NCBI GenBank assembly: GCA_900472295.1
Contig: UCIA01000003.1
Location: forward strand, 468,307-532,306
Length of the DNA: 64,000 nucleotides
Source: Hyphomicrobiales bacterium
GTDB lineage: Bacteria > Pseudomonadota > Alphaproteobacteria > Rhizobiales > Rhizobiaceae
Direction of reading: 5' to 3'
The notes under the pieces were generated by a model. The model was not told the DNA's origin, ran no database searches, and saw only the letters and a program-made list of their open reading frames with translations. The position numbers were made by a program, and so were the translations under genes. Positions 36,891 to 45,095 of this stretch are shown here, piece by piece; the stretch's first letter is position 1; every line of letters starts with the position of its first letter.

Positions 36891-38132
36891 ATGTCCGCAA
36901 CGATTTCGCCGCTCGCGCCGAAGAAATACCCCAAAATGCCCGCCATCGAGGGCGTGCGCATCGCCACGGCAGAGGCCGGGATCAAGTACAAGAACCGCAC
37001 CGACCTTTTGGCCATGGTCTTCGATGCCGGCACCGCTGTCGCCGGCGTCTTCACGAAATCGAAATGCCCCTCGGCGCCGGTCGATTTCTGCCGGCAGAAC
37101 CTTGGCGCGGGCAAGGCGCGGGTTCTGGTCGTCAATTCCGGCAACGCCAACGCCTTCACCGGCAAGAAGGGCCGCGCCTCGACCGAGCTGACCGGCGAGG
37201 CCGCGGCCAAGGCCGCGGGCTGCACGCCAGGAGAGGTGTTCCTCGCCTCCACCGGCGTCATCGGCGAGCCGCTCGACACCACCAAATTCAGCCATCTGCT
37301 CGCCGGACTGGTCAAGGACGGCAGACCGGATTTGTGGACCGAGGCGGCAAAAGCCATCATGACCACCGACACCTATCCGAAAGTGGCGACCGCGACGGTC
37401 AAGCTCGGCGACACCGACGTTACCATCAACGGCATTTCCAAGGGCGCCGGCATGATCGCACCGGATATGGCGACGATGCTGTCCTTCATCGCCACCGATG
37501 CGCCAATCGCCGCGCCGGTGCTGCAGGATCTGTTGTCGCGCGGCACGGCCAAGACCTTCAACGCGGTCACCGTCGACAGCGATACCTCGACCAGCGACAC
37601 GCTGCTGTTGTTCGCCACCGGTGCCGCCGCCAAGCGCGGCGCACCGGCGATCAGCGACCCCAAGGACGCGCGCCTCGGCGCCTTCCGCCGGGCGCTCGGC
37701 AAGGTGCTGAAATCGCTGGCGCTGCAAGTGGTGCGCGACGGCGAGGGTGCCCGCAAGCAGGTCGAAGTCACCGTTACCGGGGCGAAATCGGCGCGCTCGG
37801 CCAAGCGCATCGCGCTGTCGATCGCCAACTCGCCGCTGGTCAAGACGGCCGTTGCCGGCGAGGACGCCAATTGGGGCCGTGTCGTCATGGCCGTCGGCAA
37901 GGCCGGCGAACCGGCCGACCGCGACCTTCTGTCGATCTGGTTCGGCGACAACCGCCTGGCGCATCAAGGCGAGCGCGACCCCGGCTATTCCGAGGAAGCG
38001 ACCTCGGCCTATATGAAGCGCGACGACATTCGCATCCGCGCCGATATCGGCATCGGTCGCGGCAAGGCGACGGTGTGGACCTGCGACCTCACCAAGGAAT
38101 ATGTCGCCATCAACGGCGATTACCGGAGCTGA
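36891..38132 (+). CDS. argJ: Bifunctional ornithine acetyltransferase/N-acetylglutamate synthase
   Basis: A 413-residue Ntn-type enzyme of arginine synthesis that recycles the acetyl group from acetylornithine to glutamate. The self-cleavage and catalytic Thr lies in [29 protein letters not shown] and [13 protein letters not shown] are further family signatures. The ATG at 36891 ([14 protein letters not shown]) is chosen. It overlaps the following GNAT gene by one base. Confidence 0.95.
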   Translation: MSATISPLAPKKYPKMPAIEGVRIATAEAGIKYKNRTDLLAMVFDAGTAVAGVFTKSKCPSAPVDFCRQNLGAGKARVLVVNSGNANAFTGKKGRASTELTGEAAAKAAGCTPGEVFLASTGVIGEPLDTTKFSHLLAGLVKDGRPDLWTEAAKAIMTTDTYPKVATATVKLGDTDVTINGISKGAGMIAPDMATMLSFIATDAPIAAPVLQDLLSRGTAKTFNAVTVDSDTSTSDTLLLFATGAAAKRGAPAISDPKDARLGAFRRALGKVLKSLALQVVRDGEGARKQVEVTVTGAKSARSAKRIALSIANSPLVKTAVAGEDANWGRVVMAVGKAGEPADRDLLSIWFGDNRLAHQGERDPGYSEEATSAYMKRDDIRIRADIGIGRGKATVWTCDLTKEYVAINGDYRS

Positions 38133-38911
38133 TGGCTTTGGCTTCCAGGCATCCGGCAAGCATGCTCGCCATCGTGCGCCGCTACGAGGCGGCGGGCTTT
38201 CGCGCCTGGCCGGCGGCGGCCGTGCATTATGACGGCACCTGGGTGGTGCGGCTGACGGCCGGCCATCCGGCCAAGCGGCTGAATTCGGTCAATCCGCTCG
38301 ATCCCGGCGACATCCAGCACATTGCCGAGCGCATCGGCCGCGCCAGCCGGCGTTTCGACGCCTATGGCAGGCCTTTGACCTTCCGCATCTCGCCGCTGTC
38401 GGGTCCGGATCTGGCCAAGCACCTCGACAATGAGGGATGGAGCACATTCGACGAATCGCTGGTGATGCGCCTGCCGCTGGCCGACGCGCAGCTGGCGCCG
38501 GCCATGGATCAGATTCCGCTGAAGGACATCAGCCGCTTTCTCGGCGCGTCGCTCAAGGTCAGCGGCTCGGACGCATCGCTGCGGCCTGGTCTTTCCGAAA
38601 TCATCGGCGCGATCCAGCCGGAGGTCGGGCTGTTCGCTCTCGAGGAAGGGGCCGACCCGCTGGCGGTGCTGATCTGCGTCCATGACGGCGATCTGGCCGG
38701 GCTGTTCGAGATCGCCACCGACAAATCGGTGCGCAACCAGGGCCATGGCCGCAATCTTATCCTGTCGGCGCTGAAATGGGCGCGGCTGCGCGGCGCTCGC
38801 GAAGCCTGGCTGCAGGTCGAGGCCGGTAATGCGCCGGCGCTGGCGCTGTATCGTTCGCTGGGCTTCGAGGAAGTTTATCGCTACCACTACCGCCGGCCGC
38901 CCGGCGCATGA
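38132..38911 (+). CDS. GNAT-family N-acetyltransferase
   Basis: A 259-residue protein with a C-terminal GNAT domain: FEIATDKSVRNQGHGRNLIL carries the R/Q-x-x-G-x-G/A acetyl-CoA loop and AWLQVEAGNAPALALYRSLG the conserved NxxAxxLYxxxGF pattern. The N-terminal 110 residues (RRYEAAGFRAWPAAAVHYDG) are a separate region, common in the alphaproteobacterial homologues between argJ and mutT. It starts on the last base of the argJ stop and overlaps mutT by 4 nt, so the three genes form a tight operon. The acceptor is unknown. Confidence 0.88.
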   Translation: MALASRHPASMLAIVRRYEAAGFRAWPAAAVHYDGTWVVRLTAGHPAKRLNSVNPLDPGDIQHIAERIGRASRRFDAYGRPLTFRISPLSGPDLAKHLDNEGWSTFDESLVMRLPLADAQLAPAMDQIPLKDISRFLGASLKVSGSDASLRPGLSEIIGAIQPEVGLFALEEGADPLAVLICVHDGDLAGLFEIATDKSVRNQGHGRNLILSALKWARLRGAREAWLQVEAGNAPALALYRSLGFEEVYRYHYRRPPGA

Positions 38912-39324
38912 GCGAGGTCATCGGCAAACGCCTGCTGCTGGTCGCCGCCTGCGCGCTGGTCGATACCGATGGCCGCGTGCTTCTGGCGCAGCGCCCAGAA
39001 GGCAAGCAGCTTGCCGGCCTGTGGGAGTTTCCCGGCGGCAAGGTCGAGCCCGGCGAGACGCCGGAACAATGCGTGATCCGCGAACTGCAGGAAGAAATCG
39101 GCATCGAGACCGACATACCCTGCCTGGCGCCGCTCACCTTCGCCAGCCATTCCTATGATGATTTTCATCTGCTGATGCCGCTGTTCATCTGCCGCCGGTT
39201 TCGCGGCATCGCGCAGCCGAAAGAGGGCCAGGCGCTGAAATGGGTACGGCCCAAGCAGATGCGCGACTATCCGATGCCGCCGGCCGACGCGCCGCTGGTC
39301 CAGTTCCTCATCGACCTTTTGTGA
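38908..39324 (+). CDS. mutT: 8-oxo-dGTP diphosphatase
   Basis: A 138-residue Nudix hydrolase that cleanses the nucleotide pool of 8-oxo-dGTP. The Nudix box GGKVEPGETPEQCVIRELQE is followed by EIG, a complete GX5EX7REUXEEXGU motif. The fragment RPEGKQLAGLWEFPGG before it is typical of MutT. It is the last gene of the argJ operon and overlaps the GNAT gene by 4 nt (ATGA). Confidence 0.93.
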   Translation: MSEVIGKRLLLVAACALVDTDGRVLLAQRPEGKQLAGLWEFPGGKVEPGETPEQCVIRELQEEIGIETDIPCLAPLTFASHSYDDFHLLMPLFICRRFRGIAQPKEGQALKWVRPKQMRDYPMPPADAPLVQFLIDLL

Positions 39325-39421
39325 TCCCCAACCGTTCACGGGCCTGATTTAGCCAGCGTTAATGGAAGATTTATCTCGTCGTGAAAAATTGTGGCAAAGC
39401 GGATTCGCCGGGAGCGATTGC

Positions 39422-39733
39422 ATGAGCCTCGACAGGGAATGGGACTCGATCCGGCCGGATCGCGGCTTTCGCGCCGCCGCTGCCGGCATGGGCATATTGC
39501 GCGTCACGTTGCTGTTCGGCTCGGCCGCGGTGGCGCTGGCGCTGATTGCGGTCCCTATCCTCGACAGCCAGACGCGATCCAGCCGAGACGCTTTTGCCGG
39601 CGGCCTCGACACGATGAGCACCGGTTCGATCGACCAGCGCGCCACCTATACGCTGCGCAGAAGCGTGCTGCAGCCGTCGCCCAGTTCAATTTGCGTTATC
39701 CGAGCCGACGGCAGGCGCAGTGGCGACTGCTGA
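39422..39733 (+). CDS. Small membrane protein of unknown function
   Basis: A 103-residue protein with one hydrophobic segment at about residues 25-45 (ILRVTLLFGSAAVALALIAV). The C-terminal half contains DTMSTGSIDQRATYTLRRSV and a short tail with two cysteines (SICVIRAD and GDC). I recognise no family; the STGSIDQR...YTLRRS pattern looks conserved in rhizobial small proteins. An upstream in-frame ATG at 39362 is an alternative start. The Flp pilin gene follows about 260 bp later. Confidence 0.6.
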   Translation: MSLDREWDSIRPDRGFRAAAAGMGILRVTLLFGSAAVALALIAVPILDSQTRSSRDAFAGGLDTMSTGSIDQRATYTLRRSVLQPSPSSICVIRADGRRSGDC

Positions 39734-39778
39734 CGAACTCTTGGTTTGAGCATGATCTTTTCCGGGTCGTGTTCCAGA

Positions 39779-39821
39779 GCAATTCCAGGAAAAGTGTGAT
39801 CGGTTTTCCGTCCGGAATTGC
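39779..39821 (-). repeat. Palindromic repeat family, copy A
   Basis: This 43-bp unit has GCAATTCC/GGAATTGC ends around a TTTTCC core. Its reverse complement agrees with copy B (42245-42288) at nearly all positions, differing only in the short centre, and with copy C (45878-45920) more loosely. It is intergenic, before the Flp pilin gene. Confidence 0.75.
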
Positions 39822-39838
39822 GAAAGAAGAAAAACCTG

Positions 39839-39875
39839 GAGTGGCGCGCCGTTTCCGTGAAACGGTGCGCCACTC
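39839..39875. terminator. Strong hairpin before the Flp pilin region
   Basis: A 17-bp stem with a single mismatch (arms 39839-39855 and 39859-39875, GAGTGGCGC...CCGTTTC) closes a CGT loop. It is followed by CTAGG and AACAAAACC, not by a T run, so it could be a repeat end, a rho-protected RNA structure or a weak terminator. Confidence 0.55.
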
Positions 39876-39902
39876 TAGGTCAACAAAACCTTAGTGCGTT
39901 CC

Positions 39903-39956
39903 TTAACGCAGACCCGTTTCATCGCCTGTTAAGCTTGTGCCGTTAACCTTTCTTAA
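39903..39956 (+). promoter_or_regulatory. TTAA cluster upstream of the Flp pilin (CtrA-like sites)
   Basis: Four TTAA tetramers occur in 54 bp (39903, 39929, 39943, 39953), unusual in this GC-rich DNA. The last two are TTAA-N6-TTAA in GTTAACCTTTCTTAAC. CtrA recognises TTAA-N7-TTAA, so this is close but has one base less. CtrA regulates pilin genes in Caulobacter, which makes the site plausible. Confidence 0.4.
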
Positions 39957-39996
39957 CAGGTCGGCGGTATGGTCGTGACAAGAGGGATCGACGATC

Positions 39997-40179
39997 ATGA
40001 CAAAGTTGCTGCACCGATTTCTGCAAGACGAAACAGGCGCGACGGCCATTGAATATGGCCTGATCGTCGGGGTGCTGTCGCTTGTCATCGTCGGCGGCAT
40101 CGGCAAGGCCGCCGACGCGATCAAGTGGCTGTTCAGCGACAACGAAAGCAAGCTCGTCAACGCCTTCGCCGAGCACTGA
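39997..40179 (+). CDS. Flp-family type IVb pilin
   Basis: A 60-residue prepilin. The short leader MTKLLHRFLQDETG ends at the prepilin peptidase site, and the mature protein begins ATAIEYGLIVGVLSLVIV, with the conserved Glu-Tyr pair of Flp pilins. The hydrophobic helix is followed by a short charged tail. No cpa/tad assembly genes are nearby, so assembly proteins must be encoded elsewhere. Confidence 0.92.
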   Translation: MTKLLHRFLQDETGATAIEYGLIVGVLSLVIVGGIGKAADAIKWLFSDNESKLVNAFAEH

Positions 40180-40225
40180 TCCAGAACTCTATCGCTATGG
40201 AGAGGGTGCGATTGGCAGGCTGCGG

Positions 40226-41107
40226 TCAGCGCCCACCGGGATTTTCCAGGATCGTCTTCAGCGAGACCTTCGCCGAACCCGGCTTCAGCGGCTTTTGCTG
40301 CGAGGCGTCAGGCGCCCAGCCCGACATCCAGACGATGGAGAAACTTGCCCTGATGCGGCCGTCCGCATCTGAAAACCGCTCAGTGTAGATTTCGGCGGCG
40401 CGGGCAAACAGTTTTCGCGTGCCGGGCCGGCGGCTGCGGTCGACCAGCGGGCTGGTTTCGCCCATCGCCCTGAGATCGGCTGCAAGATCGAAAAGAGTGT
40501 CGTAGCGCACGGTCACCGTTTCGACGTCGGCGACCGGCAGCGCCAGGCCGGCGCGCTGCAGAAGTGCGCCGGCGTCGCGGACGTCGGTGAACGGAAGGAT
40601 GCGCGGGCTAGCGCCGCCATAAAGCTCTGTCTCGGCGGCTAGCAGGCTTTCGCGCAATTCGGCAAGCGTACCGGCGCCGACGACGGCGCCAAGGAAAAGC
40701 CCGTCGGGCCTGAGCGCCCGGCGGATTTGCACCAGCATGCCGGGAATGTCGTTCATTGCCTGCAGCGACAGCAGCGAGACGGTGAGGTCCAGGCTCTCCG
40801 GCTGGAACGGCACGGTCTCCAGCGGCGCCACCAGCCCTGGCCGGCCGTCCAGAAACACCGCGTCTGCCTCGACGCGCACCGTCTCCGTGACCTTGCCGCT
40901 TGCGGCAACCAAATCCGTCGCATCCGGCGTCTGGCAAAACAGCACGGCGGCCTTGCCGAATTTGCGCTCGACAGCGCCCAGCCGGTCGGCGAGGTCTTCC
41001 GCTGCCCGCCGCATCAAAAAATCGGCGCCGGCCACGGGATGAGCCAACGCCCGGCGCTTGTGCGCCAGCCAGAGCTCTGTATCGATGATGGGCTGCAAGG
41101 CAAACAT
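40226..41107 (-). CDS. SAM-dependent methyltransferase (NDUFAF5/BioC-like)
   Basis: A 293-residue protein with a class I methyltransferase fold. The segment PFQPESLDLTVSLLSLQAMN and the helix IPGMLVQIRRALRPDGLFLGAVVG match the BioC/NDUFAF5-like group found next to comF in alphaproteobacteria; the mitochondrial relative NDUFAF5 hydroxylates a complex I subunit. The glycine-rich SAM loop is less obvious than in UbiG. The start at 41107 (MFALQPIIDTELW) leaves 61 bp to the divergent comF gene. Confidence 0.8.
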   Translation of the reverse strand: MFALQPIIDTELWLAHKRRALAHPVAGADFLMRRAAEDLADRLGAVERKFGKAAVLFCQTPDATDLVAASGKVTETVRVEADAVFLDGRPGLVAPLETVPFQPESLDLTVSLLSLQAMNDIPGMLVQIRRALRPDGLFLGAVVGAGTLAELRESLLAAETELYGGASPRILPFTDVRDAGALLQRAGLALPVADVETVTVRYDTLFDLAADLRAMGETSPLVDRSRRPGTRKLFARAAEIYTERFSDADGRIRASFSIVWMSGWAPDASQQKPLKPGSAKVSLKTILENPGGR

Positions 41108-41168
41108 TCCTGTTTGTCCGCCTTGTGTTATCGTGGCGCGGACGAGCAACCACGTGGCCGATCCGGTG

Positions 41169-41939
41169 ATGGAGATCAAGAGCCTCGCGCAAACGATGTT
41201 AGCGTGGCCGGCGCGGGTGCTGTTCCCGCCGGTCTGCGCCGGCTGTCGCAGGCATGTCTCGCAACCCGGCGTTCTGTGCGGCGCCTGCTGGCCGAAGCTG
41301 AGACTGCTGGAGCGGCCATGGTGCGCGGTCATGGGCACGCCGTTCACCCACGACATGGGTGAGGGGTTTTTATCGGCCGAGGCGATCGCCGATCCGCCGC
41401 CTTTCGAGCGGGCGCGGGCGGCGGTGGCCTATTCCGGAGTCGCCCGCCAGATGGTGCAGGGGCTGAAATACCAGGACCGCACCGATCTGGCGCCATGGAT
41501 GGCGCGCTGGATGCTGCGCGCTGGTGCTGAGTTGATCGCTGATGCCGATGTCGTCGTGCCGGTGCCGCTGCACTGGCGGCGCTTCTTTCGGCGGCAGTTC
41601 AACCAGTCGGCGGAACTGGCACGGGCGGTCGCGCAGTTCAGTGGCTTGCCGTTCTCGCCGCAAGCGGTCCGGCGCGTCAAGCTTACGCGCCAGCAGGTCG
41701 GGCTGGAGCGGCAGGAGCGCGAGGACAATGTGCGGGCTGCTTTCCGCGTCCCTACCGAAGCGGAAATCGAGGTCGCCGGCCGCCGCGTGCTCCTGGTTGA
41801 CGATGTCTATACCACCGGCGCCACCGTGCGCTCTGTCGCCAAGGCGTTGAAGAAGGGCGGTGCCGGAGCGGTCGACGTGCTGACCTTCGCGCGTGTCCTG
41901 CCGGGGGACTTTCGGGCCGACGAGTCCGCGACTATATAA
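41169..41939 (+). CDS. comF: ComF-family phosphoribosyltransferase-like protein
   Basis: A 256-residue protein of the ComF family. The N-terminus has a zinc-finger-like cysteine arrangement (PPVCAGCRRH, then LCGACWPKL), and the C-terminal type I phosphoribosyltransferase signature RVLLVDDVYTTGATVRSV is intact. ComF proteins take part in DNA uptake in some bacteria; here the role is unproven. It is 27 bp upstream of grxC. Confidence 0.9.
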   Translation: MEIKSLAQTMLAWPARVLFPPVCAGCRRHVSQPGVLCGACWPKLRLLERPWCAVMGTPFTHDMGEGFLSAEAIADPPPFERARAAVAYSGVARQMVQGLKYQDRTDLAPWMARWMLRAGAELIADADVVVPVPLHWRRFFRRQFNQSAELARAVAQFSGLPFSPQAVRRVKLTRQQVGLERQEREDNVRAAFRVPTEAEIEVAGRRVLLVDDVYTTGATVRSVAKALKKGGAGAVDVLTFARVLPGDFRADESATI

Positions 41940-41966
41940 GGGCAAGGAAGGCAGGATTGTTTGGCG

Positions 41967-42236
41967 ATGCTCGACGTGACGATCTACACCCGGATGATGT
42001 GTGGCTATTGCGCAGCGGCCAAGCGGCTGCTTGACCGCAAGGGCGTCGCCTACACCGAGCACGACGCATCCTTCTCGCCGGAACTGCGCCAGGAAATGAT
42101 TTCGCGGGCGCATGGGCGAACCACCTTTCCGCAGATTTTCATCGGCGACACACATGTCGGCGGTTCCGACGATCTCCACGATCTGGAGGCGCGGGGCCAG
42201 CTCGACAAACTGCTCGCCAACGGCACGGCGAGATAG
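41967..42236 (+). CDS. grxC: Glutaredoxin 3
   Basis: An 89-residue monothiol/dithiol reductase that uses glutathione. The active site reads MMCGYCAAAK, so CGYC replaces the usual CPYC. Family features TTFPQIFIGDTHVGGSDDL and the helix LEARGQLDKLL are present. The ATG at 41967 is taken; a TTG at 41961 is possible. It is co-directional with comF and the nitrilase gene. Confidence 0.93.
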   Translation: MLDVTIYTRMMCGYCAAAKRLLDRKGVAYTEHDASFSPELRQEMISRAHGRTTFPQIFIGDTHVGGSDDLHDLEARGQLDKLLANGTAR

Positions 42237-42244
42237 GGTTTTAC

Positions 42245-42288
42245 GCAATTCCGGACGGAAAACCGCGAAACACTTTTCCTGGAATTGC
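42245..42288 (+). repeat. Palindromic repeat family, copy B
   Basis: A 44-bp unit with GCAATTCC/GGAATTGC ends lies between grxC and the nitrilase gene, just upstream of the latter's start, so it sits in its leader RNA. It matches the reverse complement of copy A nearly throughout. Confidence 0.75.
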
Positions 42289-42305
42289 TCAGAGAGGATA
42301 GTACG

Positions 42306-43172
42306 ATGGGTGTATTCAAGGCGGCAGCGATCCAGATGCGCTCGGGCGAGAGCCCGCAGCGCAACGCGGTCGATCTGGAGCGGCTGGTGCGTGAAGCCGC
42401 AGGGCTCGGCGCGACCTACATCCAGACCCCAGAGATGACCGGTGCGCTGATCCGCGACAAGGAAGCGCGTGCCGCCTCCTTCACCTCGGAAGACAAGGAC
42501 ATCATCGTTTCGACCGCGCGCAAGCTCGCCAGCGAACTCGGCGTATTCCTCCATATCGGCTCGACCGCCATCCTGCGTGCCGACGGCAAGCTCGCCAACC
42601 GGGCGCTGCTGTTTGGACCGGGCGGCGCCACGCTTGCCACCTATGACAAGATCCACATGTTCGATGTCGACCTCGACAATGGCGAGAGCTGGCGCGAATC
42701 CGCCGCTTACGAGCCGGGCACCGAGGCCGTCGTCACCGAGATCGATCGCGCCAGGCTGGGCTTTGCGGTCTGCTACGATCTGCGCTTTCCGCAACTGTTC
42801 CGCGCCGAGGCGCTGGCCGGCGCCGACCTGTTGTCGGTACCTGCCGCCTTCACCCGCCAGACCGGCGAGGCGCACTGGCATGTGCTGCTGAGGGCCCGCG
42901 CCATCGAGAACGGCGCCTATGTCGTTGCCGCTGCCCAAGGCGGTGTGCACGAAGACGGTCGAGAGACCTATGGCCATTCGCTGATCGTCGATCCATGGGG
43001 CCGCATCATCGCCGAGGCCGCGCATGCCGAACCCGGCGTGATCGTCGCCGAGATCGACACCGCGCAGTCGTCGGCCGCGCGCAAAAAAATCCCCAACCTC
43101 AGGAATGCGCGCGATTTTGCCATCAATGCCGGCTCGGTGGAAGCGCCGCGGCTGAGGGGCGCTGCGTCGTGA
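42306..43172 (+). CDS. Carbon-nitrogen hydrolase, Nit1-like
   Basis: A 288-residue nitrilase-superfamily amidase. The Glu-Lys-Cys triad is visible: Glu in QTPEMTGAL, Lys in YDKIHMFDVDLDNG, Cys in FAVCYDLRFPQLFR. It resembles Nit1-type deaminated glutathione amidases, which repair a side product of transaminases, and its place after a glutaredoxin gene fits glutathione-related metabolism. It overlaps the next gene by 4 nt. Other omega-amidase substrates are possible. Confidence 0.9.
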   Translation: MGVFKAAAIQMRSGESPQRNAVDLERLVREAAGLGATYIQTPEMTGALIRDKEARAASFTSEDKDIIVSTARKLASELGVFLHIGSTAILRADGKLANRALLFGPGGATLATYDKIHMFDVDLDNGESWRESAAYEPGTEAVVTEIDRARLGFAVCYDLRFPQLFRAEALAGADLLSVPAAFTRQTGEAHWHVLLRARAIENGAYVVAAAQGGVHEDGRETYGHSLIVDPWGRIIAEAAHAEPGVIVAEIDTAQSSAARKKIPNLRNARDFAINAGSVEAPRLRGAAS

Positions 43173-43594
43173 TCCGCTTCGCGCTGATCTGCGAACAAGA
43201 GCACGAGTTCGAGGGCTGGTTTCGCAGCAATGACGATTTCGACACGCAGAAGAAGCGCGGTTTCGTCGATTGCCCCACCTGCGGCTCGCACAAGGTACAA
43301 AAGGCGCTGATGGCGCCGGCGGTCTCCACCGCGCGCAGCCGAGAAACAATCGCGCTGGCCATGGGCGAGGCGCAGAAGCAGGCGCTGGCGCAGCTGAAAG
43401 CGATGGCCGAGAAGGTGCGCGAGAATGCCGACTATGTCGGCGACAAGTTTGCCGAAGAAGCGCGCAAGATCCATTTCGGCGAGAGCGATGCGCGCGGCAT
43501 CTATGGCGAGGCGACGCTGGACGAAGCCAAGAGCCTGGCCGAGGACGGCATCGACTTCATGCCGATCCCGAGTTTTCCTGAGGAGCGCAACTGA
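43169..43594 (+). CDS. DUF1178 family protein
   Basis: A 141-residue soluble protein. The start MIRFALICEQEHEFEGWFRS and the pair FVDCPTCGSHKVQK (CxxC zinc-binding loop) are diagnostic of DUF1178. The rest is a long helical region. The start codon is GTG, overlapping the upstream stop by 4 nt, so it is translationally coupled to the nitrilase gene. No function is known. Confidence 0.9.
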   Translation: MIRFALICEQEHEFEGWFRSNDDFDTQKKRGFVDCPTCGSHKVQKALMAPAVSTARSRETIALAMGEAQKQALAQLKAMAEKVRENADYVGDKFAEEARKIHFGESDARGIYGEATLDEAKSLAEDGIDFMPIPSFPEERN

Positions 43595-43598
43595 GCGA

Positions 43599-44084
43599 TC
43601 AGCTAGCGGTTTCGATCAACCTCCCAAGCAACTGAGCCAGCGTCTCGCGTTCGACACCGCTCAGGCCAGCGAGGATTTCGTGCTCGTTGGCAACGTGGGC
43701 GGTCAGGGCCTCGTCAATCAAGGCGAGACCTTTTTCTGTCAGTTGCACGACAATGCCGCGCCGGTCGTTGGGGTGTGGGCCGCGCCGGACCAGTCCGGCT
43801 TTTTCCAGCCGGTCGAGCCGGTTGGTCATGGCGCCCGACGTCACCATCGTCGCCTCGTAGAGTGCGGTCGGTGTCAGCGCATGAGGCGACCCTGAACGCC
43901 GCAGCGTCGCCAGCACATCGAACTCGCCGGCCTGCAGTCCGAAGCGGGCAAACAGCGGTGCGAGACGCTCGCGCGCGATCAGCGATGAGGCTTCATTCAG
44001 CCGCCCAAGCACCAGCATCGGTGACACGTCCAGGTCGGGACGTTCCCGTTTCCATTGCTCGACCGCCTTTGCCGCGCGATCCAT
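43599..44084 (-). CDS. MarR-family transcriptional regulator
   Basis: A 161-residue winged-helix repressor. The DNA-binding region is LTPTALYEATMVTSGAMTNR with the wing RGPHPNDRRGIVVQL. The start at 44084 (MDRAAKAVEQW) is preferred because a direct-repeat operator lies just upstream; a longer start at 44096 would overlap it. It is divergent from an EamA transporter gene and convergent with the DUF1178 gene. Confidence 0.9.
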   Translation of the reverse strand: MDRAAKAVEQWKRERPDLDVSPMLVLGRLNEASSLIARERLAPLFARFGLQAGEFDVLATLRRSGSPHALTPTALYEATMVTSGAMTNRLDRLEKAGLVRRGPHPNDRRGIVVQLTEKGLALIDEALTAHVANEHEILAGLSGVERETLAQLLGRLIETAS

Positions 44085-44094
44085 GTGCCTCACC

Positions 44095-44119
44095 ATTAAG
44101 TATCTTGGTATTAAGAATC
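44095..44119. promoter_or_regulatory. Direct-repeat operator candidate of the MarR regulator
   Basis: ATTAAGTATC at 44095-44104 and ATTAAGAATC at 44110-44119 (9 of 10 identical) are spaced 15 bp apart in the 116-bp gap between the divergent marR and eamA genes. A repeat of this AT-rich kind is a plausible operator. Confidence 0.5.
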
Positions 44120-44200
44120 TCTATGTTATCCTACCTCAGGATACAAGACCGGCTGGGTGCCGCAAGTGCCAAATTCGCCGTTGAGTGACGGGACCATCCG

Positions 44201-45091
44201 ATGAAATTTCTCTGGGAATCGGCACTTGGCCTTCTGGTCATCACCGGCGGCCTGCTCGGCTTGACGCTGCCTTTCGGCAAGCTGGCGACGGCAGCCGGCG
44301 TTCCGGCCATGGTCTGGGCCTTCGTCATCTCGTTCGGCGCCGGGGGCGTTTTGCTGTGCGCGCTGCTCGCCGGCGGACAACGCGTCCGGCTCACCCCGCA
44401 CAGGCTACGCTATTTCTTCATCACGGCCGCCGTGTCCTATGCCGCGCCCAATCTGCTGATGTTTTCGGCCATCCCGCATCTCGGCGCCGGCTACACCGGC
44501 ATTATGTTCACGCTGTCGCCTGTCATCACGCTGGTGTTTTCGATCCTGCTTGGCGTCCGGCGGCCCAATATGCTCGGCATCATCGGCATTGCCGTCGGCT
44601 TCATCGGCGCCGTCATGGTGGCGGTGACGCGCGGCGAGGCCGGCCAGCCGGCCGATGTCTTCTGGGTGCTGATTGGGCTGTTGATTCCGGTCAGCCTTGC
44701 CGCCGGCAACATTTATCGCACCGTCGACTGGCCCGAAGGCACCGGTCCGATCGAACTTGCCGTCGGTAGCCATCTAGCCTCGGCAACGCTGCTGCTGGTC
44801 GGCATTCTCGCCCTGCTCGGCGTTGGGGCATTCGCCCAGCTCGGCGCCGTGCCACTGGTCGTCGTGGCGCAGGTCGCCTCGGCCTCGGCAATGTTTGCCT
44901 TCTTCTTCCGCCTGCAGGCGGTGGGCGGCCCGGTCTATCTCAGCCAGATCGGCTATGTGGCGGCGGCGGTCGGCCTGTTTGCCGGCACCATCTTCCTCGG
45001 CGAGCACTACCAGCTTTTGACCTGGGCCGGCGCGGTCATCATCACCATCGGCGTCATGATCACCACCAAGGCGCAAAGCCAGAAGGCGTAA
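44201..45091 (+). CDS. EamA/DMT-superfamily permease
   Basis: A 296-residue protein with about ten transmembrane segments in two EamA repeats (for example ALGLLVITGGLLGLTLPFGK and GLFAGTIFLGEHYQLLTWAG). It is divergent from the MarR gene, which likely represses it; the pair would be a regulated efflux unit. The substrate is unknown. Confidence 0.87.
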   Translation: MKFLWESALGLLVITGGLLGLTLPFGKLATAAGVPAMVWAFVISFGAGGVLLCALLAGGQRVRLTPHRLRYFFITAAVSYAAPNLLMFSAIPHLGAGYTGIMFTLSPVITLVFSILLGVRRPNMLGIIGIAVGFIGAVMVAVTRGEAGQPADVFWVLIGLLIPVSLAAGNIYRTVDWPEGTGPIELAVGSHLASATLLLVGILALLGVGAFAQLGAVPLVVVAQVASASAMFAFFFRLQAVGGPVYLSQIGYVAAAVGLFAGTIFLGEHYQLLTWAGAVIITIGVMITTKAQSQKA

Positions 45092-45095
45092 GGGG

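Noticed and set aside
36723..38159. Upstream extension of the caspase-like frame to 38159
   Set aside because: The extension is antisense to argJ; the signal peptide at 36722 marks the real start.
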